A stretch of 64,000 nt of DNA from Fretibacter rubidus. Its GTDB lineage: Bacteria; Pseudomonadota; Alphaproteobacteria; Caulobacterales; Maricaulaceae. The position numbers and the translations under genes were made by a program. The notes under the pieces are model-generated. The model made no database searches. It saw only the letters and a program-made list of their open reading frames with translations, and was not told the DNA's origin. Within the stretch, counting starts at the first letter, position 1, and each line of letters opens with the position of its first letter. Of the stretch, positions 9,306 through 18,043 are shown piece after piece. The DNA lies in the NCBI RefSeq assembly GCF_041429785.1, contig NZ_CP163423.1, positions 1,302,001 to 1,366,000 on the forward strand, read 5' to 3'.

Positions 9306-12188
9306 TTACTCTTCTTTTGTGCTACCAATCATGACGGGCTCGCCAAAGCCTAATCTCGCGGTGCCTTCTGCTTGCGTCTGCGCGTCGCCGACAACGACGT
9401 AGTTCATGGCGTCCACTGGCATGTATTTCTCGACCAAGGCCTTGACGTCATCCACAGTCATATTAGCGATACGCTCCGCGTTAACTGCTTTGAAATCAGG
9501 GGCATAGCCGTAATTGCTAATTTGCGACACGAGCGATAATTTATCACTTAGCGTCTCAGTCTTTAGCGCTTGGCCACGCAGCAGCGCGTCCTTCATTACG
9601 GATAAATCATCCTCAGAAAATGTCGTGCCGTAATTGCCAACGATGTCTTTAATTAGTTCAAGACTTTCTGTGGTGACATTGGACCGTACAGAGGACCCGA
9701 TAAAGAAAAACCCACGTTCATCAGAGGCGCTGAACCTAGACCCTATACCGTAGGTATAGCCTTTTTCCACACGCAATGTGTTATTCAAGCGAGAGGTATA
9801 AATCCCGCCGAGAGGAAAGTTGATAGCCTCGACTAAAGGGAAGTCTGGATCTGTCGCCAGCAGTGATGGGCGTTGAATGCGAAGGGTTGATTGTTTTGCC
9901 CCCGGCACATCAAAGAAATAGACCTTGGATTCTGTGACCTCATTGGGGGGCGCTAATGTGATGGGGCGCATTGTGACGGTGTTCCATGCGCTTGCCATGG
10001 GCGAAAAAGCGCGTTTTACATCGGCTTTATCCACGGCACCGACAACTTTTAACTTAGCAGAAGCGGGGGCGTAATAATCACGGTGAAAGGCTTTCAAATC
10101 ATCCAATGTTACGTCACCAAGAGCCTCTTCAGGTCCGTAAGTCGTATAGTGGTAGATGTGATCTTCGGGATAGAGTAACTTTGCGGTCTCCCTGCGCGAA
10201 ATTGAGCCCGGGTCAGCTTCTGCCGTTTTAATGGCGTTTAGCGTTTTAATTTTCAGTAGCTCAAACTCTTCAGCGTCCCATGCGGGCTCTGTTAGAAATT
10301 CCGTCACAAGCGCGATTGTGGCGTCGAAATTTCGCGCGAGGCTATTGCCAGATATGGACACCGTTTCTGATCCAATATTGACCGACACATCCGAGCCGAG
10401 CGATTTAATCGCGTCTTCAAGCTCTGCTGTGGATTTATTTTCTGTGCCTTTAAGCATCATATCCGCGGTCAGCGCGGGAACAGCGGGCTTCGCCACGTCG
10501 CCGCGTTTACGGCCCGCATCAATTGTCATGCTGAAATAAACCAGCGGCGTCTCGCGGCTCTCTATGCCGTGAACGGACACACCATTGGATAGCTCGCCGG
10601 TCCAAACTTGTGGGCTGGGGAGGGTGTAGGCTGCGCCAAAGTCTGGCTCCACTGTGCGGTCAAAGGATGATGGTGTGGGGGTGAATGTGCGCGCGGTTGG
10701 GTCAAACTCAACGGCGGCATCGGCACCGGGCACGATTTTTTCTTCAACGATATCGGCTTTCACCGCCCCGTCCAGCACGAGGTCAGCTTGTCCCGCAGGC
10801 ACCACCGATGTGTAAAGGCGCGGCCGGTCTTTGATATAGGCGTTATAAACACGCATCACGTCCTCTGTGGTAACCGCGTTCAGCCCCGCAAGTCGTGTTT
10901 TGTAAAAGCCCGGATCGCCCGTGAACAGATTATCTTCGCCCAGTTGAATGGCTTTACCCAATACGCTTTGGATTTCATTGTAAAACCCGACCTCAAGTGA
11001 TGCCTTGATGCGGTCAAGGGCAGCTTGCGGAATACCGTTTTCCTCAAACCGGGCAAAGCCGTCCGCTATGGGTTGGGATAGGCGCTCTAGCGGTTGGCCT
11101 TCTTCGCCGCGCATGATCAGGTAAAACTCACCTGCGATTTCGGCTTGGTTATGGAATGTCGTGACGCCCGATGTGACTTTTGTCTCGTCAATCAGAACTT
11201 CATTAAGCGGTGCGGACTTTCCGTCCGTGAGGTAAGTGGACAAAATATCAAGCGCGTAGCTATCAGGATGGTATTTTTCGACCGTTGGCCATACGGCGGT
11301 GAATTGCGGTAACTTGGCAAAATTATCCTCATAATAAAGGGACGTCGTTTCGGTGAGGTTTGAGGCGCGCGCAGGGTAGGGTTCTGCCAAGGGGCCGCGC
11401 GGTATTTCGCCGAAATATTTCTCGACATAGGCTTTGGCCTCTGACGGGTCAAAATCACCTGTGATTGTCACAGTGACATTATTTGGCACATACCACCGCT
11501 TATAAAAGTCCTTCACATCATCCAGCGTCGCGGCATCAAGGTCAGCAAGAGAGCCAATAACTTGCCAATTATAAGGATGGTCGGTTGGGTAAAGGGCTTT
11601 GCCGATAATGTACCAATTATGTCCGTATGGGACGTTATCGACCCGTTGGCGTTTCTCGTTTTTGACGACCTGTTTTTCATTATCAATCACGCCTTGGGTG
11701 ACGGTGTTGATGAAATAACCTAATTTATCGGCTTCCGCCCAAACGACTTTTTCCAGCGCGTCTGCGGGGACCGCTTGGAAATATTGCGTCATATCATTGG
11801 TGGTAAAGCCGTTTGTGCCTTCGCCGCCGATACGCGTGTTCATTTCGTCAAGACCGCCGTAGCCGAGGTTTTCTGAATCAAGGAAAAGTAGGTGTTCAAA
11901 TAAATGCGCAAAACCTGTGCGTCCTGTGACTTCGCGCGCAGAACCAACATGCACAGCCAAGTTTATCGCGACAATCGGGTCAGAGCGGTCAACATGCAGC
12001 ACAACATCAAGACCGTTGTCCAGCGTGTACTTCTCAAAATCCAGCGTCAGCGCGCTGGTGGCATCTTTGGCAGATTGCGCACTATCTGTCGCTGGGCTGC
12101 AAGCGGACAATACCAGAGGCGCGCTCAGCAGAGATACAGCCGCGAGGCCTGTAAAGACGGGTCGGAAACTAAAATGTGAGAATGTCAT
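9306..12188 (-). CDS. M16 family zinc metallopeptidase (two-domain, predicted lipoprotein)
   Basis: This protein of about 960 residues carries a lipoprotein signal ending in LVLSAC, so it is probably outer-membrane or periplasmic. The N-terminal half has the inverted zinc motif HLFEH in FAHLFEHLLFLDSE and the downstream NEKQVVKNEKR ligand segment. The C-terminal half is a second M16-like module without the zinc motif, as in pitrilysin-type and PqqL-like periplasmic peptidases that degrade peptides. An upstream ATG at 12200 is in frame, but the ATG at 12188 has GGGG at a better spacing and is chosen. Confidence 0.9.
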   Translation of the reverse strand: MTFSHFSFRPVFTGLAAVSLLSAPLVLSACSPATDSAQSAKDATSALTLDFEKYTLDNGLDVVLHVDRSDPIVAINLAVHVGSAREVTGRTGFAHLFEHLLFLDSENLGYGGLDEMNTRIGGEGTNGFTTNDMTQYFQAVPADALEKVVWAEADKLGYFINTVTQGVIDNEKQVVKNEKRQRVDNVPYGHNWYIIGKALYPTDHPYNWQVIGSLADLDAATLDDVKDFYKRWYVPNNVTVTITGDFDPSEAKAYVEKYFGEIPRGPLAEPYPARASNLTETTSLYYEDNFAKLPQFTAVWPTVEKYHPDSYALDILSTYLTDGKSAPLNEVLIDETKVTSGVTTFHNQAEIAGEFYLIMRGEEGQPLERLSQPIADGFARFEENGIPQAALDRIKASLEVGFYNEIQSVLGKAIQLGEDNLFTGDPGFYKTRLAGLNAVTTEDVMRVYNAYIKDRPRLYTSVVPAGQADLVLDGAVKADIVEEKIVPGADAAVEFDPTARTFTPTPSSFDRTVEPDFGAAYTLPSPQVWTGELSNGVSVHGIESRETPLVYFSMTIDAGRKRGDVAKPAVPALTADMMLKGTENKSTAELEDAIKSLGSDVSVNIGSETVSISGNSLARNFDATIALVTEFLTEPAWDAEEFELLKIKTLNAIKTAEADPGSISRRETAKLLYPEDHIYHYTTYGPEEALGDVTLDDLKAFHRDYYAPASAKLKVVGAVDKADVKRAFSPMASAWNTVTMRPITLAPPNEVTESKVYFFDVPGAKQSTLRIQRPSLLATDPDFPLVEAINFPLGGIYTSRLNNTLRVEKGYTYGIGSRFSASDERGFFFIGSSVRSNVTTESLELIKDIVGNYGTTFSEDDLSVMKDALLRGQALKTETLSDKLSLVSQISNYGYAPDFKAVNAERIANMTVDDVKALVEKYMPVDAMNYVVVGDAQTQAEGTARLGFGEPVMIGSTKEE

Positions 12189-12264
12189 GCAAAGCCCCAT
12201 ATGGCGTTAGATTTGGGTTAATCTTAACGCCTAGGGGTCGCCGCGCAAGCGGATTAATGTGGGC

Positions 12265-12651
12265 TTAGGTCTGGTCGCTTAAATAGAGCCAACGTGAGAA
12301 CATAGCCAGCAACCCAATGCTGCCAGAACACATGATAAATATTAGCCAGAAGGGCAGCTTCATACCCATCGTTTTGGCCTTTGGCACGAGCGCGCACCAC
12401 GCAATGCCAATCGCCAGCAATAAATCGAGCCAGACCTGATTGCCCCAAAAATCCTGCGTGTGGTTTGCCCAAAACCCCAGCGGGCCTTCGGTGATGACAG
12501 CAAGCAGTGAGAAAGCAAAGAACGCCACGCCAAAGGCTGCGGGGATAGTCCAGCGTATATTGCGAGACTGGTCGCCCTTGATCATCATGATGACAGTCAC
12601 AATTGGGAAAATAAGAAGCGAGACGAGGGGCAGGATAAGATAGTTGGACAT
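12265..12651 (-). CDS. Small conserved-looking integral membrane protein
   Basis: About 128 residues with four hydrophobic segments (starts MSNYLILPLVSLL; later AFGVAFFAFSLLAVI, VWLDLLLAIGIAWCAL and LPFWLIFIMCSGSIGLLAMF). I do not recognise the family with confidence; it loosely resembles DUF2834-type four-helix membrane proteins. ATG at 12651 has AAAGGTG upstream and is preferred over the longer frame starting at 12696. It is divergent from an XRE regulator with 98 nt between starts, so it may be that regulator's target. Confidence 0.7.
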   Translation of the reverse strand: MSNYLILPLVSLLIFPIVTVIMMIKGDQSRNIRWTIPAAFGVAFFAFSLLAVITEGPLGFWANHTQDFWGNQVWLDLLLAIGIAWCALVPKAKTMGMKLPFWLIFIMCSGSIGLLAMFSRWLYLSDQT

Positions 12652-12749
12652 GGGACACCTTTCGTTTTGGGATTGGTGAGGCAATATCCACGGCAAAACA
12701 ATTACCTGTGGGGTAAGTGCATTTTCGCTGCGCTATGGTAGATATATTT

Positions 12750-13520
12750 ATGGCATCAACATTTGGACAGATTTTAAAGCACTGGCGTGAAGCGCGGCGT
12801 TATAGTCAGCTCGCATTATCAGTCGAGGCGGATATGTCGTCGCGCCACCTTAGTTTTTTAGAAACAGGACGCTCCAAACCCAGCCGCGCCAGCGTTTTAC
12901 GTCTGGCCCGAACCTTGGATATGCCGCGCGCCAGCGTGAATGAGGCGCTAAAAGCGGCAGGGCTTTCAGCCGAATATTCCGCATTGGCGCTGTCCGCGAC
13001 GGAGCTTGCACCTGCCATGGACGCGATTGATTTAATCTTAAAAAACCACGCGCCTATGCCGGCTATTGTGATTGATGAGGCGTGGATGATTGTCGGGGGT
13101 AATCCGCCTGCTATGGCGATGATCGATGTGCTGCCCTTTGCGGGCTCACTCTGTATTGTTGATGCCCTACTGAACGATGACCCCGATGCACCAATATTTC
13201 TGAACTGGGAGACGATTGCGGTCTGGACACTTTTGCGGTTGCAAAATGAGGCGACCAAAGCCGGTGCTGACAGTGCGGTTGCGGCTCTTTATCAACGGTT
13301 TTCCACCCATCCCCGACTAAAGGATGCCAATCAAGCGTCATTTTCAGATTACGGGCCCGTCCTGACCATGCGCTGCCGTTTGGGGGATATGGAGCTATCT
13401 TTATTCACCATGATTGCAGAGTTTTCCACCGTTCAAGATATCACCATGAACGAAACACGTGTCGAGTTGTTCTTCCCGGCCGATGAGGCAACAAAAGCGT
13501 TCTTTGAGGCGACGGCCTAG
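12750..13520 (+). CDS. XRE-family regulator with MmyB-like ligand-binding domain
   Basis: The product (about 256 residues from the chosen ATG) starts with a Cro/C1-type helix-turn-helix: LKHWREARRYSQLALSVEAD then MSSRHLSFLETGRSKPSR. The remainder resembles the MmyB-like PAS-type ligand-binding domain of actinobacterial and proteobacterial regulators. The frame begins at 12717, but MASTFGQILKHWRE is the natural start of this family. It is divergent from a small membrane protein gene and its stop overlaps the stop of the asparaginase gene by 4 nt. Confidence 0.87.
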   Translation: MASTFGQILKHWREARRYSQLALSVEADMSSRHLSFLETGRSKPSRASVLRLARTLDMPRASVNEALKAAGLSAEYSALALSATELAPAMDAIDLILKNHAPMPAIVIDEAWMIVGGNPPAMAMIDVLPFAGSLCIVDALLNDDPDAPIFLNWETIAVWTLLRLQNEATKAGADSAVAALYQRFSTHPRLKDANQASFSDYGPVLTMRCRLGDMELSLFTMIAEFSTVQDITMNETRVELFFPADEATKAFFEATA

Positions 13521-13999
13521 CCGTCAAATCGGCCCGCTTTTACGTCTTTACGCAACTCGCTGGCCTCAAAAATCCGTCCGTTCATAACGCCGTAAACGCC
13601 AGATGGCATGGTTTGGGCGGCAATCACGGCCCCGCCGATATTAAAGCCTGCGTCGGATTTACCGAGGGAGAATGGCCGCATTGACCCTGTTAGGATAACG
13701 GTTTTATCCCCTATACGACCGGACAGAAATTTGGCTGTTTGCTCCATCGTACCCGTGCCGTGTGTGATAACAATTTGCGTCTCAGGCGCGACTAATACGG
13801 CTTGTAAGATATGCTCGCGGTCATTGTCGGTCATATCGAGGCTATCTAGGCGCATTAAATTTTCAATACGCGGCATAAAACTACGCCCAATCCTCAGCAA
13901 TTCCTCCATATGGGAGTTTTCACCAAAGACGAGGCCTTCAGTATAAGTATCATGGATTTTATCGAGCGTACCGCCCGTTGTCAGGATTAGCATAGTCAT
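13517..13999 (-). CDS. Short asparaginase-domain protein (N-terminal lobe only)
   Basis: The 160-residue protein opens with LILTTGGTLDKIHD and contains VITHGTGTMEQTA and VILTGSMRPF, which correspond to the TGGT and TDK-equivalent active-site segments of L-asparaginases. Full enzymes have about 330 residues in two domains; here the C-terminal domain is absent, although the frame looks intact. Such single-domain proteins exist in several proteobacteria; hydrolysis of Asn to Asp is possible but unproven. It is divergent from panD, which consumes aspartate. Confidence 0.82.
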   Translation of the reverse strand: MTMLILTTGGTLDKIHDTYTEGLVFGENSHMEELLRIGRSFMPRIENLMRLDSLDMTDNDREHILQAVLVAPETQIVITHGTGTMEQTAKFLSGRIGDKTVILTGSMRPFSLGKSDAGFNIGGAVIAAQTMPSGVYGVMNGRIFEASELRKDVKAGRFDG

Positions 14000-14031
14000 A
14001 ACGCCCCCATAACGCAGTAAATTATGTTTGC

Positions 14032-14092
14032 AAGCCCGCTTTCTGAACGCTAGATAAACGGCGCGTAAGGCGTCTATGCGTGAACGGGGCTT
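14032..14092 (+). promoter_or_regulatory. Nested stem-loop upstream of panD
   Basis: AAGCCC (14032-14037) pairs with GGGCTT (14087-14092), enclosing ACGCTAGA (14047-14054), which pairs with TCTA-T-GCGT (14073-14081) through a one-base bulge, leaving an 18 nt loop. It lies 60 nt before the panD start in a divergent intergenic region, so it cannot be a terminator of a neighbouring gene on either strand. It could be a structured leader or a protein site. Confidence 0.4.
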
Positions 14093-14152
14093 CTGCCTTT
14101 AAATTACGCCATTACACCCTATATGAAGCGTGTAGATGATGAAGGAGACCAT

Positions 14153-14515
14153 ATGCTACTGACCATGATGAAGGGTAAAATTCACCGTGCAACGGTAACC
14201 CAAGCCGATTTGCATTATGAAGGCTCTATTTCCATTGATCAGGACCTGCTCGATAAAGCGGGTATATTGCCGAATGAGCAAGTGGATATCCTCAACATCA
14301 ATAATGGCGAGCGGTTTACGACATACGCCATTACCGCACCGCGCGGGTCAAAAACATTTGGTCTAAACGGTGCCGCTGCGCGCCGCGTGCAACTGGGTGA
14401 TAAGATTATCATCATTACCTATTGCCAGATGGAAGCGGAAAAAGCGCGCAACTATGCCCCGCATGTTGTGCTGTTGGATGAAAATAACGAGATTTATCAC
14501 CCGCCTGTGCATTAG
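14153..14515 (+). CDS. panD: Aspartate 1-decarboxylase proenzyme
   Basis: This 120-residue pyruvoyl enzyme converts aspartate to beta-alanine for pantothenate and CoA. From the chosen ATG, Gly24-Ser25 in [10 protein letters not shown] is exactly the self-cleavage site that generates the pyruvoyl group, and YAITAPRGS plus [17 protein letters not shown] follow as expected. The frame opens at 14123, but AAGGAG lies just before the ATG at 14153 and the G24-S25 numbering confirms it. A strong terminator follows. It is divergent from the asparaginase-like gene. Confidence 0.97.
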   Translation: MLLTMMKGKIHRATVTQADLHYEGSISIDQDLLDKAGILPNEQVDILNINNGERFTTYAITAPRGSKTFGLNGAAARRVQLGDKIIIITYCQMEAEKARNYAPHVVLLDENNEIYHPPVH

Positions 14516-14539
14516 GCGCGAGTTTGATTTTAGAGTATG

Positions 14540-14566
14540 AAGCCTCCGGTAACGGGGGCTTTTTTG
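14540..14566 (+). terminator. Rho-independent terminator of panD
   Basis: AGCCTCCG pairs with CGGGGGCT over 8 bp (one G-T) around a GTAA tetraloop and is followed by TTTTTT. Confidence 0.88.
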
Positions 14567-14652
14567 TGGGCTGTCGAGGATGCTTTGGTTATTTAAAATA
14601 CGGCCATTTATAAAACATATCCCCGTGCGAAAAAGGGGTCGTAATATGCAGC

Positions 14653-15096
14653 ATGGATTTAAATGCGCCCCTATACCGTGATGACATGGCCCCGCGATAC
14701 GGTGCAGTCAATCATGGCGTTTACGGGGTGCTCGCGAGAATTTTTCTTTGGCTAAGGGCCGTATTGGGGCAGGAGGTTCGCCCTCATGCCTCCGCGCAGA
14801 ATTATGATGTGTACACGCTCAACCGTGAACGCCGTCATCGGCAGGTGCGCTTTTTTACTCGCGCCGTTCCGCCAGCACGCAATCACGGCCCGTTTCATAA
14901 ATTTGGACCGCGCGGTGTAAGCCCGACACAGTTTTTAGAACGGCTTTGCCGTCTGTCGGTTGATGGGCGTATTACGGTTTACCGTATGGTCTATTGGTCA
15001 TCTCGTATGACCCGCGAAGCCTTTATGGCAATCTTGATATTCGGAGAGTTTCGGAAGGCCGCTGGTTTATGGGACGCGCATATTCCGCCAGATTAA
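14653..15096 (+). CDS. Hypothetical protein
   Basis: A 147-residue open frame with no signal peptide and no membrane segment long enough to call, apart from a hydrophobic patch VLARIFLWLRAVLG near residue 28. It is rich in Arg and aromatic residues; I recognise no family. The start is uncertain: the ATG at 14653 has only a distant AAAGGGG. Codon use looks coding and there is no competing frame on the other strand. It lies after the panD terminator and converges with the TolB-like gene at a 76 nt gap. Confidence 0.5.
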   Translation: MDLNAPLYRDDMAPRYGAVNHGVYGVLARIFLWLRAVLGQEVRPHASAQNYDVYTLNRERRHRQVRFFTRAVPPARNHGPFHKFGPRGVSPTQFLERLCRLSVDGRITVYRMVYWSSRMTREAFMAILIFGEFRKAAGLWDAHIPPD

Positions 15097-15172
15097 CAGA
15101 CTTTTTTCTGTATTTTTGACCAAATTTATAGCGTGAAATGCCCCATTTCATGACCATATCAGCACGGCTATA

Positions 15173-16129
15173 TTACGGCGTCACGGCCAGCCCAACCACC
15201 GCTAAAGACTTTCCATCAGGACTAAAGCTCAGTCTTGCCACGCCTTCAATTCCGTAATCAGGTAGCTCCGCGACGTCTGCCCAACCGTCCATGCCCACTT
15301 GCCAGCGGTAGAGACCATCATCCTGAATGATAAACACTGACCCGTCTGGCGCCCAAGCGTAATTGGCGTTGGGGCCATTAAGCGCGGTGAGGGGGCGAAC
15401 GGAGTGAGTTTCGGGGTCGAGTTCTTTGATCCAGACGCTTTCGTCGCCTTGGCGGTGGACGAAGCTAAATTTATTGGTGCTGGGAATGACATAAGGCGTG
15501 GAGGGCACGGCATTGCCGCTGATGTAACGGCTTTGTGCGCCGTCTGTATCGGTGAGGCTCACGTTAAAACCATAGCGTGACCAATAAAGCACATCCCCCG
15601 TGCCGTGGTTCCATGCATAATAACCAATGGGTTCACGCAGGGTGTCACCGGGCAGAAGATTAGACGTTTTACCTGAGCCGTCGCGCTGCATTGTGACAAT
15701 GGTTTGCGCTGCCCCGGGGCCGTCACTGACAAAGGAAATGGTGGTATTATCAGGCGAGGACACGGGTGAAAATTCGCTGGTGATTGTGTTTGTTATTTGG
15801 GTCGATGTGCCGATTTTGATGTCATATTCATAGACATCAGTTTGGTAATCATCCCCGCGCGAATAGAGAAATGATTGGCTATCCGCCGTGAAGCTAGGTT
15901 GATTATCGTAACCTGCCCGCGTTGTGACATTGCGCGGATTGGATAGGCTTGGGGCTTGACCTAGGATTATGTCAAAAAGGAAAATATCGGTTTCTGGCAA
16001 GCCCGCTTTTTCACGCGGTGCAGGGTCTTCATTGGGTGCGGCTTGGGCGGCATAGGCCGGAACCGAAACGCACGATAGCGCAACCATGATAAGGCAGAAG
16101 GCTCGTTTAAATTTTAAATCGCGCATCAC
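15173..16129 (-). CDS. Exported TolB-like/WD40-like beta-propeller protein
   Basis: The 318-residue product has a signal peptide (CLIMVALSCVSVPAYA-AQA) and repeated propeller blades with typical TolB-like phrases: GYDNQPSFTADSQSFLYSRG, EFSPVSSPDNTTISFVSDG, YAWAPDGSVFIIQDDG and RLSFSPDGKSLAVVG. It is likely periplasmic. It lacks the TolB N-terminal domain and is not next to tol genes, so it is a generic propeller, possibly a protein- or sugar-binding accessory. The gene stands alone upstream of a tRNA on the same strand. Confidence 0.85.
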   Translation of the reverse strand: MMRDLKFKRAFCLIMVALSCVSVPAYAAQAAPNEDPAPREKAGLPETDIFLFDIILGQAPSLSNPRNVTTRAGYDNQPSFTADSQSFLYSRGDDYQTDVYEYDIKIGTSTQITNTITSEFSPVSSPDNTTISFVSDGPGAAQTIVTMQRDGSGKTSNLLPGDTLREPIGYYAWNHGTGDVLYWSRYGFNVSLTDTDGAQSRYISGNAVPSTPYVIPSTNKFSFVHRQGDESVWIKELDPETHSVRPLTALNGPNANYAWAPDGSVFIIQDDGLYRWQVGMDGWADVAELPDYGIEGVARLSFSPDGKSLAVVGLAVTP

Positions 16130-16232
16130 TTATGCTCCTTGCCGACTGTCTGACTGAGCGTTTAATCCTGCAATTTAATGTTTGCTTGCGCAATAGGGCG
16201 CGTCACAGTGAGAGGGATTTGATTTTGAGAAA

Positions 16233-16309
16233 TGGTAGGGGGTGAGGGACTTGAACCCCCGACCAATCCGTTATGAGCGGACGGCTCTAACCAACTGAGC
16301 TAACCCCCC
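16233..16309 (-). tRNA. tRNA with CAU anticodon (Ile2 type likely, elongator Met possible)
   Basis: The minus strand folds as a full 77 nt cloverleaf: acceptor GGGGGGT pairs with ACCCCCT (one G-U at the first pair), D arm GCTCAGTTGGTTAGAGC, anticodon stem-loop CCGCTCATAACGG with CAT, T arm GGGGGTTCAAGTCCCTC, and encoded CCA. A CAU anticodon is shared by elongator Met and lysidine-modified Ile2. The CTCATAA loop with CCG/CGG stem and GGTCG variable loop look more like Ile2, but this cannot be settled by eye. Confidence 0.9.
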
Positions 16310-16419
16310 GCGCAAAGCTGCGGTAGAGCGGTTCTATAGCGCGGGAATTCTTGGGTTTAAAGCCCAAAAGTGACAATTTGCGCCTTGGCAAACACGGGGG
16401 CTTCGGGCAACACATTCGC

Positions 16420-17172
16420 ATGGACGGATGGCCAATACCCGTGGGGCAGACCCTTGTGACTTACGCTGCGTTTGTGGCCATTATTATTGCACGATATTTT
16501 ATGATTGTTTGGCCAATTCATTGGGCTTTGTGGCAGCGCGATCCGTCCAAAGTGCGCGCAAAGCGCCTCTCAAAGCGCCAACCTAGCGTGAAAATAATCC
16601 GCCACGAAATTACGCTATCCACCCTATCGGCGTTCATCTATGCTGCCCCCGCGGCGATTGCTATAGAGATGTGGAAAGCGGGCGGCACGACGCTTTATTC
16701 GGGCCCAATCGACGGCGTTTCGGGCTGGGGATATATTGTCTTTAGCGCGGTTTTATATCTGTTTGTCCAAGACACGTGGTTTTATTGGACGCACCGCATT
16801 ATGCACCACAAAAAGTTGTTTGGTCTGACCCATGCGGGGCATCATAAATCTGTGCAGCCTACGCCTTGGGCCAGTTTTTCTTTTGATCCGCTAGAGGCTG
16901 TAAGCTCGGCCTGGTTATTGCCCGTCATGGCCTTATTTGTGCCGCTGCATGTCGGTGTGGCGCTGGCGCTTTTGATGATTATGACCATCAACGCCGTCTT
17001 TAATCACGCAGGGTGGGAGGTTTATCCGCAAAAATGGGTCAATGGCTGGTTTGGGAAAATCTTCATCACGGCGTCCCATCACAATGTTCATCATACAAAG
17101 TTTACAGGAAATTACGGGCTCTATTTTCGGTTTTGGGATTATGTTGCGGGGACAGACCGTGGCTATTCTTAG
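16420..17172 (+). CDS. Sterol desaturase / fatty acid hydroxylase family protein (copy 1)
   Basis: An integral membrane di-iron oxygenase of about 250 residues. The histidine boxes are HRIMHHKK, HAGHHKS and HHNVHH, spaced as in the fatty-acid hydroxylase superfamily, with hydrophobic segments between. Members hydroxylate or desaturate lipids, sterols or carotenoids using oxygen. The frame begins at TTG 16351, close to the tRNA, but ATG at 16420 (MDGWPIPVGQ) gives a sensible N-terminus. It is the first gene of the co-directional photolyase-like cluster, 40 nt upstream of the FAD-binding gene. Confidence 0.87.
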   Translation: MDGWPIPVGQTLVTYAAFVAIIIARYFMIVWPIHWALWQRDPSKVRAKRLSKRQPSVKIIRHEITLSTLSAFIYAAPAAIAIEMWKAGGTTLYSGPIDGVSGWGYIVFSAVLYLFVQDTWFYWTHRIMHHKKLFGLTHAGHHKSVQPTPWASFSFDPLEAVSSAWLLPVMALFVPLHVGVALALLMIMTINAVFNHAGWEVYPQKWVNGWFGKIFITASHHNVHHTKFTGNYGLYFRFWDYVAGTDRGYS

Positions 17173-17212
17173 GACGATTATCTGAATGCTCTCGCCAACC
17201 ATTTAGCGGTTC

Positions 17213-18043
17213 ATGCGTATGAACTCCATGACCAGTAATGTTGATATTAAAGATAGCGTTGTCCCTCTCGCCAAGCGCCGTGACAAAGACAGTATTGAAC
17301 ACGCCGTACGTGCCTTATCCCCGAATGCGGTGGGCAAGGCGTCATCAATACGCGGCGGCCGTGACGCGGCTATGGATAAGCTCTCAAACATTGACCCCGA
17401 AGGCTATGGCCGCACACGCAACCACACCGACGGCGCGGTCACGCAGCTATCACCTTACATACGCCACGGCGTCTTTTCCCTTAATGCTGTTCGCAATGAA
17501 GCCCTTGATAAAAGCGGCAAAAACGGGTCTGAAAAATTTATTCAGCAGCTGGCTTGGCGTGATTATTGGCAGCGGCTTTATGCGGATAATCCTGACATGA
17601 TTTGGAATGATGTCGAGGATTATAAGACGGGATTTGACGCCGATGATTACGCCGATGACTTACCTGACGATATTGCGGCGGGGCAAACGGGTACGGCGTG
17701 CATTGACCATTTTCTGCGGGAGTTACTGTCCAGCGGGACTATGCATAACCACGCACGGCTATATGTCGCGGGCTATATTTGTCACTGGCGACGGGTGAAA
17801 TGGCAAGCGGGGGCGCGGTTTTTCCTCTCGCATCTTCTTGATGGAGATCCCGCCAGTAATAATCTTTCATGGCAATGGGTCGCTAGCACCTTTAGTCAAA
17901 AACCGTATTTCTTCAACTTAGAGAATGTTCAAAAATTCACAGGTCCTAGCGTGGATAGCCGTCCAGAGACAAACCAAGATTTAGTCGGTAGTTATGATGA
18001 TTTACGCGCGCGTTTGTTTCCGCATATGCCTTATCCGTCATGA
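17213..18043 (+). CDS. Photolyase/cryptochrome FAD-binding domain protein (stand-alone)
   Basis: The 276-residue product corresponds to the C-terminal FAD-binding domain of photolyases and cryptochromes without the N-terminal antenna domain. Diagnostic pieces are GRTRNHTDGAVTQLSPYIRHG, FIQQLAWRDYWQ, the flavin-contact MHNHARLYVAGYI and DGDPASNNLSWQWVAS followed by PYFFNLENVQKF. The antenna-like alpha/beta domain is encoded by the next ORF, which overlaps by 4 nt, so the two probably form a heteromeric light-responsive flavoprotein. A start at the ATG codons three or six positions in is also possible. Confidence 0.88.
   Translation: MRMNSMTSNVDIKDSVVPLAKRRDKDSIEHAVRALSPNAVGKASSIRGGRDAAMDKLSNIDPEGYGRTRNHTDGAVTQLSPYIRHGVFSLNAVRNEALDKSGKNGSEKFIQQLAWRDYWQRLYADNPDMIWNDVEDYKTGFDADDYADDLPDDIAAGQTGTACIDHFLRELLSSGTMHNHARLYVAGYICHWRRVKWQAGARFFLSHLLDGDPASNNLSWQWVASTFSQKPYFFNLENVQKFTGPSVDSRPETNQDLVGSYDDLRARLFPHMPYPS

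Noticed and set aside
12254-12691. 145-codon minus frame overlapping the small membrane protein
   Set aside because: The alternative frame has membrane segments and a good ribosome site; this one is His/Cys/Arg-rich noise.
15134-15150. Hairpin TGAAATG-CCC-CATTTCA
   Set aside because: Perfect 7 bp stem but only a 3 nt loop and no T tract on either side; too weak to call a terminator between the convergent genes.
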